Source of the DNA: Myxococcales bacterium
GTDB taxonomy: Bacteria > Myxococcota_A > Polyangia > Palsa-1104 > JAEUJZ01
Direction: 5' to 3'
NCBI GenBank assembly: GCA_016794505.1
Contig: JAEUJZ010000092.1
Span: forward strand, 1-64,000
Length of the DNA: 64,000 bases
A program made the translations under genes and the position numbers. Under the pieces are notes generated by a model. That model worked only from the letters and a program-made list of their open reading frames with translations, was not told where the DNA came from and did no database searches. How positions within the stretch are numbered: position 1 is the stretch's first letter; the number at the start of each line of letters is the position of its first letter. Positions 7,622 to 15,679 of the stretch are shown here, piece after piece.

Positions 7622-8799
7622 TGCGCCGCCTTCTTCCATCGCTTTCGCGCTTTGTGCCCGGTGTCGTGCTGCTGGCGCTGCCGCTTCTGGCTGGCTGCCC
7701 TGGCATGACGCTCAAGAAGCAGCTTGAAGGCGTCAAGCAGACGATCGACCAAGCGCGGGCGAACGGCGCCTATCTCTGCGCCCCGGTCGAGCTTGCCATG
7801 GCCGAGTCGCACTATGACTTCGCTCAGGCCGACATCTATTACGGCGACTACTACGCGGCCAAAGAACACACCGAGATCACGACGGACAACGCCCAAAAGG
7901 CGCTGGAAAAGTCGCCCCCCAACAAGTGCACGTATCAAGAAGAGAAGCCGATCGTCGTTCCCAAGCCGGGTGACCGCGATGGCGACGGTCTTCTCGATGA
8001 TCAAGACAAGTGCCCGGACGATCCTGAAGACAAGGATCAGTTCGAGGACGAGGACGGCTGCCCCGATCCTGACAACGACAAGGACGGCATCTACGACGTC
8101 CGTGACAAGTGCCCGAACGATCCCGAAGACAAGGACAACTTCGAGGACGAGGACGGCTGTCCCGATCCTGACAACGACAAGGACGGCATCCTGGATCCGC
8201 AGGACAAGTGCCCCAATGAGCCGGGCCCGAAGGAAAACCAAGGCTGCCCGGATACCGACCGCGACAAGGACACGGTGGTTGATCGCCTCGATAAGTGTCC
8301 CGATGAGCCCGGCGTTCCGCCTTCGGGTTGCCCCGAGAAGAAGTTCTTGGTCATCACCAAGAAGAAGATCGAGCTGAAGCGGCAGATCCACTTCGCGACG
8401 AACAAGTCGAAGATCCTGCCCGACTCGTTCGAGCTTCTGGATGAGGTCGTCGAGATCCTGCAGAAGAACCAGGACATCAAAAAGCTGCGGATCGAAGGCC
8501 ACACCGACACGAAGGGCAAGCCGGCCAAGAACATGGTGCTGTCGAAGAACCGCGCCAAGGCCGTCTATGACTACCTGGTGCAGAAGGGCATCGATGCGGG
8601 CCGTCTGGAATCGGAAGGCTTCGGCCAGACGTGCCCGATCGACACCAACAGCACCGAGGAAGGCCGCGAGAAGAACCGCCGCACCGACTTCTTCATCGTG
8701 ACCGACGGCCAGCCCATCGAGCGTGGCTGCATCGAGGACACCGCGGCCCCCGCACCCAAGAAGGGCAAGGGCGAAAAGAAGGCGAAGAAGAAGAAGTAG
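7621..8799 (+). CDS. OmpA-family lipoprotein with thrombospondin type-3 repeats
   Basis: 392 residues. The lipobox LLAGCPG follows a short signal peptide. Residues ~40-100 resemble the upstream lipoprotein's DUF4398-like region (LAMAESHYDFAQADIYYGDY). Residues ~115-240 hold four acidic Asp-rich thrombospondin type-3 units (DRDGDGLLDDQDKCPDD and similar) expected to bind calcium. The C-terminus, about residues 245-365, is an OmpA/Pal peptidoglycan-binding domain with FATNKSKILPDSFELLDEV, RIEGHTDTKG and NRAKAVYDYLV. A basic Lys-rich tail ends it. The protein should tie the outer membrane to peptidoglycan through a calcium-stiffened rod. Two of the type-3 units are near-identical at DNA level. 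Confidence 0.93.
   Translation: MRRLLPSLSRFVPGVVLLALPLLAGCPGMTLKKQLEGVKQTIDQARANGAYLCAPVELAMAESHYDFAQADIYYGDYYAAKEHTEITTDNAQKALEKSPPNKCTYQEEKPIVVPKPGDRDGDGLLDDQDKCPDDPEDKDQFEDEDGCPDPDNDKDGIYDVRDKCPNDPEDKDNFEDEDGCPDPDNDKDGILDPQDKCPNEPGPKENQGCPDTDRDKDTVVDRLDKCPDEPGVPPSGCPEKKFLVITKKKIELKRQIHFATNKSKILPDSFELLDEVVEILQKNQDIKKLRIEGHTDTKGKPAKNMVLSKNRAKAVYDYLVQKGIDAGRLESEGFGQTCPIDTNSTEEGREKNRRTDFFIVTDGQPIERGCIEDTAAPAPKKGKGEKKAKKKK
8005..8190 (+). repeat. near-identical 87-base units inside the OmpA-family gene
   Basis: Bases 8005-8091 and 8104-8190 are 87-base copies with a 99-base period that differ at only a few positions. Each encodes DKCP(D/N)DPEDKD followed by (Q/N)FEDEDGCPDPDNDKDGI. The similarity extends to third codon positions, so the duplication is recent or is kept by gene conversion. 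Such units can change copy number by slippage. Confidence 0.9.
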
Positions 8800-9037
8800 C
8801 GCGTGCAGCCACTTTGCCTTTCGCGCCCTCCTCAGAACGTAGCGCCCAGTCGCGCTCGTTCGCAGAGCCGCGGCAGCATCCAGCACACGCTGCTATGGCC
8901 TTCGCCCGTCAAGTCGCTGTAGGCTCACTCTCATGATTCTCACGCAGCACCCCCATCGAACCTTGGACGCAGCTGCGGCAGGCCCGTCGGCTGAGCACTG
9001 CGTCGCGAACCCCACTGGGCAAACCATAGGTCTTCAG

Positions 9038-10954
9038 ATGACTGCTCGCAGTTCTCAGGGCTCTTCATCCCGGACGTCGCTGTTGCGGTCCATCGCTGCT
9101 CGTCCGCTGTTTCTTGCCGTCGCGCTGTCGATGCTGGGCACCACGATGGCCCCAGTCGTTCGACCCGCGCTGGCCGGTCCCGCCGAGCGCGTCGCGTACC
9201 TGAACAAGCAAGCCATGGAGGACTACGACAAGCTCGAATTCGAGCAGTCGCGGAAGTCCTTGCTGGATGCAGTCGCGCTGCTTCGTCGCTCTGGTGCGGA
9301 TCGCACGCCCCAGGCGGCACGCACCTATATAAACCTTGGCATGGTGTACATCGCGCTCAAGGACAAGGGGCGCGGCATGCAGCAGTGGATCAAGGCCCTG
9401 GAGATCAATCCCAAGGCCAAGCTCGATCCCACGCTTGCGACTCCAGAGATGCAGACGCTGTGGGAAGCCGCTGTCGCGCAGGCCACGGGAGCCCCGCCCC
9501 CCGCGACGCCGCCGAGCACACCGGCCCAAGTGACGCCGCCGACGCAGGCCCCGCCGAGCACGCCGCCACCGGCCAGCGATCCGCTGCTGCAGACGCCGCC
9601 CAGCCAGCCCACTCCAGCGATGCCAACGCCCGCGCCAGACCCCGTGCAAAGTCCCGCGAAGCCGTCGGCCGAAGGCGTTGATGATCTGCTTGACCCCGTG
9701 CTCAAAGTAGAGCTCAAGCACACGCCTATCGATGACACGCGCGGCAATCAGAAAGTCAACGTGTACGTCACGCCGACGCCTGTGCATCAGGGCGCGGTGG
9801 CGGCACGCGTGACCCTTTACTATCGCGGGGCCGGGCAAGAGCGCTTCACCGAGGTCCCGATGGTGCCCAGCCGACGGCAGCAAGGCGACCTGCTGGGCCA
9901 GATTCCAGCGGAAGCGGTCACGGGCAAAGCGCTTCAGTACTACATACAGGCATTCGATGGAAAAGGCCGCGTCTGCGGCAGTCAGGGTGCTCCCGAAAAC
10001 CCGCTGATCATTCGCATCTCGGGCAGCGCGATCGCCGTCGCACAGAGCCAGGATGTCGAGGACCCGATCCTCTACGTCAAGCGCGCCGATGCCGAGCGTC
10101 AAGCCATGCTCGCTCGCGACTGGGTCTACCTCGATCTGGGCGTGGGCACAGGCGGCGCACTGATCACAGCCGGTGCCAACGCCGAAGTGACGTACTTCTT
10201 CAACAGCAAGACCGGAGCCTACGAGCGCTCGCGCGTGTCGAGCGGCGGCTTCGTGTGGAGCGGTGTTGGCGTCCGTGCCGAGCTGGGTGTCTATCTGTGG
10301 CGCGGCTTGTCCTTGGGCGTATCCGGCCGCTTTGAGCCGTACCTCAATCACAACGCGGATAGCTCCGTCCACAGCTACTACTCGGGCTCGCCGTGCAAGG
10401 ACCGCGCGAACAACCCAGCGCCGTGCTTTGCGACGACGGGCAAGGGACAGTTTGGCTACATGGCCCTCGGCAAGCTGCGGTACCAGTTCCGCAAGGTCCC
10501 CGGCAATGTGTTCCGCCCCTATCTGCACCTGGACATCGGAGGTGGCGAGTGGCGAGGCTCACTGAACATCGATAGCTCGCGCCCGATGGCCAACGGCATG
10601 GTCGACGCCAGCAACCCCTACCAGCCAACCGACCTGTGCAGTGCCGAATTCAACGGCAAGACCGGCGCCGAGGCCATGCCGGCGAACTGCAACAGCGTCG
10701 GCGGCACGCTGGGCTACAACAAGCAGGACAAGACCGTCACGGCGGTGCCGACCAACTTGAACCGCGTCTGCCCGGCAAATGGCCCCTGCATTGATGCGGT
10801 GCTCTTGGGCAAGCTGCTCGTCGGTGGAGGCTTCGGTTTCTATCTCGGCGGCCGCCACGCCGGCATCTCGCTCGACGTGAACTTGCTCGCGGCAGTGGGT
10901 GAGCAGTTTGGTCTATTCATCGATACGTACGTCGGTCCGCAGTTCAACTTCTAG
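9038..10954 (+). CDS. TPR-type envelope protein with Pro-rich linker and C-terminal beta-barrel
   Basis: About 638 residues from the ATG at 9038; the frame also opens at 8933 but the extra 35 residues do not look like a leader. A signal peptide (PLFLAVALSMLGTTMAP...ALA) is followed by a TPR-like helical region (residues ~55-145 with ALKDKGRGMQQWIKALEI), then a ~75-residue Pro/Ala/Thr-rich linker. Next comes a beta-rich region (VNVYVTPTPVHQGAVAARVTLYY), then alternating strands with a C-terminal Phe (GPQFNF), the usual end of an outer-membrane barrel. A Cys pair pattern (CKDRANNPAPC) sits in a predicted loop. It resembles myxobacterial TPR/barrel proteins. I cannot assign a specific function. 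Confidence 0.75.
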   Translation: MTARSSQGSSSRTSLLRSIAARPLFLAVALSMLGTTMAPVVRPALAGPAERVAYLNKQAMEDYDKLEFEQSRKSLLDAVALLRRSGADRTPQAARTYINLGMVYIALKDKGRGMQQWIKALEINPKAKLDPTLATPEMQTLWEAAVAQATGAPPPATPPSTPAQVTPPTQAPPSTPPPASDPLLQTPPSQPTPAMPTPAPDPVQSPAKPSAEGVDDLLDPVLKVELKHTPIDDTRGNQKVNVYVTPTPVHQGAVAARVTLYYRGAGQERFTEVPMVPSRRQQGDLLGQIPAEAVTGKALQYYIQAFDGKGRVCGSQGAPENPLIIRISGSAIAVAQSQDVEDPILYVKRADAERQAMLARDWVYLDLGVGTGGALITAGANAEVTYFFNSKTGAYERSRVSSGGFVWSGVGVRAELGVYLWRGLSLGVSGRFEPYLNHNADSSVHSYYSGSPCKDRANNPAPCFATTGKGQFGYMALGKLRYQFRKVPGNVFRPYLHLDIGGGEWRGSLNIDSSRPMANGMVDASNPYQPTDLCSAEFNGKTGAEAMPANCNSVGGTLGYNKQDKTVTAVPTNLNRVCPANGPCIDAVLLGKLLVGGGFGFYLGGRHAGISLDVNLLAAVGEQFGLFIDTYVGPQFNF

Positions 10955-11029
10955 CCGACGCACTCGCGCCGCACGAATGCGCCATCGTCCCGCCCTTCCC
11001 TCCTCTCTCTGCTGCACCCCATTCGCCAC

Positions 11030-11058
11030 TTGCTCGCCGGCAACTAGAGCGTGATATA
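11030..11058 (+). promoter_or_regulatory. candidate promoter of the ECF transporter operon
   Basis: TTGCTC (11030-11035) and GATATA (11053-11058) are separated by 17 bases, 25 bases before the ATG of the S component. The match is moderate (three of six at -35 and four of six at -10). It is the only AT-rich patch in the 128-base gap before the operon. Confidence 0.3.
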
Positions 11059-11082
11059 GCTCCAAAGACGTCACGGCCGATC

Positions 11083-11865
11083 ATGAGCGACTTTCGACCC
11101 AGCGGACCCGAGCGCAGTGTCCAGCTCCACGGGGGAGCCGCCATCGATGGCGCGCCCATCGCATACATTGTTGTGCTGGCCGCGGTCGTTGCCGCGCTGT
11201 CGTTCATTCCCTTTTCGGTGGTGTTGTCGTCGGGCGGCAGCTTTCCCATGAGCCAAGGGGTGTTCGGCCTCGTCGGCTGGATCCTGGGCCCTTGGGCTGG
11301 TGCGGTAGCGGCGGGAATTGGGACTCTGCTCGGTGTCTTCTTCGCGCCGCACACCGCCGGAGTATGGCCCCTGTCGATCTATGGCGCGATCACCGCCAGC
11401 TTCGTGGCGGGCTGTTTCTCGACCGAGCATGGGCGCGCGTGGTGGCCCATCGTTTGGGTGTGGAGCGTGCTCTCGCTGGGCGTGTATCTCGGACGGGCCT
11501 ACGCCTTGGCCGCGATTCCGCTGTCTACCGTCATCTGGGGCTCGACCGTGGACTGGCTCTCGGTGCTCCTGCTCGCCACTCCGCTGCGATCGCAGATCGT
11601 CCGCTGGCTGCGCAGCCCTGACCTTTCAAAAGTGGCCCTGGGACTGTTCATCGGTACGTCGCTGGCCTACGGCATCTCGCACTGCTGTGTCTGCGCGATC
11701 TCGTATTACCTGTTCAACTGGCCCGAAGCCGTGTGGCTGCTTTTGATTCCGATCATTCCCATCGAATTCTTGTTCCGCTCGCTCATCGGCACTGTCGTCG
11801 GAGTTGGCGTACTTTCTGGGCTGCGGGCGATCGGTCTCGTGAAGCCCAGGTACGCGATTTACTAG
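11083..11865 (+). CDS. ECF transporter substrate-binding (S) component
   Basis: 260 residues with six predicted membrane helices. After a polar N-terminus the first helix is AYIVVLAAVVAALSFIPF. The polytopic, glycine-rich order (FPMSQGVFGLVGWILGPWAG, then AGIGTLLGVFF) is typical of ECF S components that bind a vitamin or metal directly in the membrane. It starts a three-gene operon: the double ATPase begins 10 bases after its stop, and EcfT overlaps that gene. The substrate is not evident: no riboswitch is visible upstream and no biosynthetic partner gene is adjacent. The sequence does not obviously match BioY, ThiT or CbiM patterns known to me. The length is at the upper end for the family. 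Confidence 0.78.
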   Translation: MSDFRPSGPERSVQLHGGAAIDGAPIAYIVVLAAVVAALSFIPFSVVLSSGGSFPMSQGVFGLVGWILGPWAGAVAAGIGTLLGVFFAPHTAGVWPLSIYGAITASFVAGCFSTEHGRAWWPIVWVWSVLSLGVYLGRAYALAAIPLSTVIWGSTVDWLSVLLLATPLRSQIVRWLRSPDLSKVALGLFIGTSLAYGISHCCVCAISYYLFNWPEAVWLLLIPIIPIEFLFRSLIGTVVGVGVLSGLRAIGLVKPRYAIY

Positions 11866-11875
11866 GCCCAGCACA

Positions 11876-13654
11876 ATGCACTCTGACGTCTCTTCGCAGT
11901 CTGGCCAACGCACCGATGCACACGGCGAGGACGTCGCCGTTCTAGAGCAAGTCTCGTATCAGTATCCGACGGCCAGCGACTGCGCACTCAAGGACATCTC
12001 GCTGCGCATCCGCCGCGGTGAATTCCTTGGCATCGTCGGGGCCACAGGGGCAGGAAAGTCCACGCTGTGCATGGCGCTGAACGGCATCGTGCCGCAGTTC
12101 TATGGTGGACGGTTTTGGGGACGCATTCGCATCGACGGGCTCGACACGCTGGAACACCCGATTGCCAGCCTGGCTCAGCGAGTCGGGCAAGTCTTTGAGG
12201 ATCCCGAGACGCAGCTCATTGCCACGTCGGTCGAAAACGAGGTGGCCTTCGCACTTGAAAACCAGCGCGTTCCACGCGACGAGATCCGCCTGCGCATCGC
12301 CGAGGTCCTGGACCTTGTCCGTTTGTCCCACGTTCGCAGCAAGTCGCCAAACGCTCTGTCCGGCGGGCAGAAGCAGCGCTTGGCGATCGCAGCGGCTCTA
12401 GCGACGCGCCCACGCTTGCTGGTGCTCGATGAACCGACCTCGCAGCTCGATCCCGTCGGGGCCTTTGAGATCTTTGCCACGGTGCGCGAGCTCAATCGCA
12501 AGCTGGGCATGACCGTGGTGCTGGTCAGCCACGCCGCCGAGGAGCTTGCCGAGTGCGCGGATCGCATCGCGCTTCTGTCCGATGGTCGCCTTCTGACCAT
12601 CGGGGCCACATCGGACGTTCTGGGCGATGTCGAGATGCTGCTGGCACAGCACGTACGACCGCCGCAAGTCACCTCGACCTTTCACTTGCTGCGGCAGGCC
12701 GGTGCGCCGCTATCCCGGCTGCCGACACGCATGAGCGAAGTCAGCGCCCTCGTGCCGAGCCTACAGCTTGAACCATCCGCCAGCCCGTCGCTGCCGCAGC
12801 CACCGCTGCGAAGCGGCGCTCGCCCCCTGATCACGGCGGAAAACCTGCACTACAGCTATCCCGACGGCACCGCGGCGCTAAAGGGTGTCTCGCTGTCGAT
12901 CCGGGAAGGTGAGTACGTCGTCATCGTCGGCCAAAACGGCGCAGGCAAGAGCACGCTCGTGCGCTTGTTCATGAAGCTTCTGTCCCCCAAAAGCGGACGC
13001 ATCCACGTGCAGGATCAAGATCTCGCCACGCTCGAAGGGAGCGATCTGGCGCGTCGCATTGGCTATGTCGCGCAGAACCCCGATCACCAGATCTTCTGTT
13101 CGTCCGTCGAGGAAGAGGTCTCGTTCGCGCTTCGCCACATCGGATATTCCACAGCCGAGATCGAGCATCGCACCGCCGAAAGCCTGCGCTCGATGGGCTT
13201 GCTGTCCGTGCGGCGGGTCCATCCCCTGTCGCTGCCCAAGGGCGATCGGGCGCGCGTGGTGATCGCCGCCGTGCTGGCCATGCAGCCCGAGGCCGTGATC
13301 TTTGACGAGCCGACGACGGGACAAGACTACCGCGGCGCTCGATACATCTTGGACCTCACGCAGGCGCTGCATCGCGCCGGCAAGACCGTTGTCGTCATCA
13401 CACACCACCTGTACTTGATGCCCGACTATGCCGAGCGCGTGGTCGTGATGGGCAGTGGCTCAATCCTTCTGGATGCGCCGATTCGACAGGCCTTTCACAG
13501 CGTCGATGTGCTGCGTCGCACGTTTCTGTCCCCTCCGCAGGCGGTGCTGCTCGCACGCGAACTAGATGCCAGCAAGAAGCTGGGCCTGCAGCTCTTGACG
13601 CCCGCTGAGATCGCTCGCCACTTCGCCGTGCGCCGCAAGGAGACTGCTTCGTGA
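11876..13654 (+). CDS. fused ECF energy-coupling ATPase (EcfA1-EcfA2)
   Basis: 592 residues with two ABC ATPase domains in one chain. Domain 1: Walker A GATGAGKST (~55-63), signature LSGGQKQRLAIA (~161), Walker B LLVLDEPTS. Domain 2: Walker A GQNGAGKST (~353), signature region LSLPKGDRARVVIA and Walker B AVIFDEPTT. The second signature has replaced the GGQ by PKG, as in many EcfA2-type subunits whose partner signature completes the site. A ~65-residue linker joins them. The ATPase powers transport through EcfT and the S protein. The gene ends GTGA, overlapping the GTG start of ecfT by four bases. Fused EcfAA' proteins are known in several phyla. Confidence 0.93.
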   Translation: MHSDVSSQSGQRTDAHGEDVAVLEQVSYQYPTASDCALKDISLRIRRGEFLGIVGATGAGKSTLCMALNGIVPQFYGGRFWGRIRIDGLDTLEHPIASLAQRVGQVFEDPETQLIATSVENEVAFALENQRVPRDEIRLRIAEVLDLVRLSHVRSKSPNALSGGQKQRLAIAAALATRPRLLVLDEPTSQLDPVGAFEIFATVRELNRKLGMTVVLVSHAAEELAECADRIALLSDGRLLTIGATSDVLGDVEMLLAQHVRPPQVTSTFHLLRQAGAPLSRLPTRMSEVSALVPSLQLEPSASPSLPQPPLRSGARPLITAENLHYSYPDGTAALKGVSLSIREGEYVVIVGQNGAGKSTLVRLFMKLLSPKSGRIHVQDQDLATLEGSDLARRIGYVAQNPDHQIFCSSVEEEVSFALRHIGYSTAEIEHRTAESLRSMGLLSVRRVHPLSLPKGDRARVVIAAVLAMQPEAVIFDEPTTGQDYRGARYILDLTQALHRAGKTVVVITHHLYLMPDYAERVVVMGSGSILLDAPIRQAFHSVDVLRRTFLSPPQAVLLARELDASKKLGLQLLTPAEIARHFAVRRKETAS

Positions 13655-14502
13655 GCGACGGCAACTACAGCGACTTTGGCCGCGACTCGTTGTTCGCCCA
13701 GATCGACGTGCGCGCCAAGCTGAGCTGCGTGGCCAGCCTGTCGACGATTACCCTGCTGTGGGATCGCCCGCTGTTTCAGGGGGTCTTGGTGGTCGTGGTC
13801 TTCTTGCTGTGTCTACTCGGCAACGTCGCCGGCAGTTATCTCAAGTCCATCTTTCGCATCATGCTGCCGTTCTATCTGATCCTGCTTTTCACCCACGGCT
13901 TCTTTAACGTTCAGTACGTGAAGTCGTTGACCGGACAAGCCGAGCTGACAACGCTGTGGCGTGTGCCGTCGGACATCTGGGGAATTGGCGGAGCGCGCTT
14001 GACGCAGGAAGGCATGCTGTTTGGGCTGAATGCTTGCCTAAAAACCGTGGTGCTGACGCTGGTCGCACCGCTTCTGATCTTCACGACCAGCGTCGACAGC
14101 CTGATTGCTGGGCTGGTGCGAGCGCGCGTCCCATACAAGCTGGCCTTCATCTTGTCCGCAACGCTGCGCTTCTTTCCCATGCTGCTGGCCGACGTGCGCG
14201 CCATCATCGATGCGCAGCGCATGCGCGGTCTTTCCGTCGAGCGCATGGGGCTTCCGGGTCGCATTCGCGTGTACGCGCGCTTGGCCGTGCCGCTCATCCT
14301 CGGCGCGATGACCAAGTCGCAGCAGCTAGAAGTGGTGCTGCAGTCCAAGGCATTTTCCGGTGCGCGCGACCGCACGTACCTGCATGACACGCACCTGCGC
14401 GCCGCGGACTACTGCATGATCGGTGTATCGGGCTTGGCCGCGCTGGCTGCGATTGCGCTGTACGCTTGTTGGGGCGTCGGTCGCTTCACCGGCTCGCTAT
14501 AG
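13651..14502 (+). CDS. ECF transporter transmembrane coupling component EcfT
   Basis: 283 residues from the overlapping GTG start. It has about five helices (TLLWDRPLFQGVLVVVVFLLCLL, IMLPFYLILLFTHGFF, VVLTLVAPLLIFTT). A cytoplasmic loop carries the coupling-helix Ala-Arg-Gly type motif, here MRGLSVERMGLPGRIRVYARLAVPL, which docks on the ATPase. The C-terminal KAFSGARDRTYLHD matches the family's second coupling region. It joins the S component and the ATPase and scans between substrates. Its stop is convergent with, and overlaps, the di-iron gene on the other strand (14497-14502). Confidence 0.9.
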   Translation: MSDGNYSDFGRDSLFAQIDVRAKLSCVASLSTITLLWDRPLFQGVLVVVVFLLCLLGNVAGSYLKSIFRIMLPFYLILLFTHGFFNVQYVKSLTGQAELTTLWRVPSDIWGIGGARLTQEGMLFGLNACLKTVVLTLVAPLLIFTTSVDSLIAGLVRARVPYKLAFILSATLRFFPMLLADVRAIIDAQRMRGLSVERMGLPGRIRVYARLAVPLILGAMTKSQQLEVVLQSKAFSGARDRTYLHDTHLRAADYCMIGVSGLAALAAIALYACWGVGRFTGSL

Positions 14503-15405
14503 AGCCGAACTCAGCGCTTCCGCGCCGGCCATCTCGGAACCGCTGCTGACAACATCCACGCCCAGCTCACGCCGCTGCACGCGCAGACGCTCGACCTCCT
14601 CAGGAAAGCGCTGGTGGAAGCTCTTCATCAAGGCACCCACGCGCCGGAAGCTCAGCGAGCAGCCAGACATGCCCGGCAAACGGCCCATGATGCGATCGTT
14701 GTGGCGAAGCTCTTCGCGTCCGCGCGGGCTGTCGAGCAGCATCCAGGCAATGAACGCAAGATCATCCTCGCTGCCCCCCACGCCGATACCGACGGGCGAC
14801 CACAGCCATTCAAGCCCGAAGCGCGCGATGCGCTGACCAAGCGGGTGCTGCATGCGGCGCTCGGCCTGGTGAAAGTAAAATGACTGATGGCGCCGTTCGT
14901 CCTTCGCCATGCGCAGAAGCAGCTTGGATAGCTCGCGATTGCGCGTGTACTGCGACAGCTGAACATACGCCATCGCAGCCATCATCTCGTCGATGGCGCC
15001 CCACGCCATATGGACGGCCGCGAAGTGAGGCGTCAGGTGCGGCAGGCTCAGCGTGAAGAACGCTTCAAGCCCCTCAACCCAGCTCGCCGATTCCGCCACC
15101 TTGGTGTACTGGCCGTTGGCCGGCGGTCTGCCGCAGGCCGAAAGAAAACGATCGATGGCTCGTCCGTGATTGAACTCCTCATAGACCCAGCAGGACATGA
15201 ACGCGGCGATCTCGGGGTCTCTTGCGGTGTGCCCAGCCAGCAGGTCGCGCAGATAAATGATGGTGTGGCTCTCGGTGTCGGCCATGTATCGCAGAACCCG
15301 CGCCTCATCGTCCGTGATGCCGACGCGGGCCACGTAGTCCCAGTCGATATCGTTGGTGTCCACCGCTTTGGACAGGCTGACAAACCGCTCGATCGAAAAT
15401 GACAT
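14497..15405 (-). CDS. FAB2/acyl-ACP-desaturase-like di-iron protein
   Basis: 302 residues. I choose the ATG at 15405 because GGGAG lies eight bases upstream; an open frame continues further but looks unrelated. Two ferritin-like ligand motifs are visible: EEFNHG (Glu77, His80) and DERRH (Glu170, His173), matching the EENRHG and DExRH motifs of plant-type stearoyl-ACP desaturases. Glu45 (DTESH) and Glu140 (AIDEMM) could complete the six-ligand di-iron site. Such soluble enzymes use O2 and ferredoxin to desaturate acyl-ACP or to oxidise other substrates. The ferredoxin at 29455 is a possible electron donor but is far away. Regiospecificity cannot be read. The stop codon overlaps the ecfT stop tail-to-tail. 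Confidence 0.8.
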   Translation of the reverse strand: MSFSIERFVSLSKAVDTNDIDWDYVARVGITDDEARVLRYMADTESHTIIYLRDLLAGHTARDPEIAAFMSCWVYEEFNHGRAIDRFLSACGRPPANGQYTKVAESASWVEGLEAFFTLSLPHLTPHFAAVHMAWGAIDEMMAAMAYVQLSQYTRNRELSKLLLRMAKDERRHQSFYFHQAERRMQHPLGQRIARFGLEWLWSPVGIGVGGSEDDLAFIAWMLLDSPRGREELRHNDRIMGRLPGMSGCSLSFRRVGALMKSFHQRFPEEVERLRVQRRELGVDVVSSGSEMAGAEALSSAL

Positions 15406-15679
15406 GTTTAGCTCCCAAGGTGATAAGAGGGCAGCGCTCGGTGCGTGGGCTCGCGCCCCAGAGCCAGCGCGCCATCCCGCCGATAGACGCCGTGTGTATC
15501 GTCGGTGCAAGCCACCGAAGACTGTACGCAGCGCTCGTGTGGCTAGTTCCCCGCGGCTATTTCATCACCGACGAGAGAGCGTTTCAATTCTCTCGACGGC
15601 GATGGGACGGCTGGGCCATTCACCGCTCGCGCCATCAGCCCGCGATGTCATGCAGACCCGGCCAGTCGCTTGCTCGTCG

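Noticed and set aside
7618..8886. Antisense open frame of about 422 codons across the OmpA-family gene
   Set aside because: Its Leu/Val/Ile/Arg-rich sequence is the complement of the Asp-rich type-3 repeats, not a membrane protein.
9065..10528. Antisense open frame of about 487 codons in the TPR/barrel gene
   Set aside because: Same reason: it is GC-driven, with His/Arg-rich low-complexity sequence and no ribosome-binding site.
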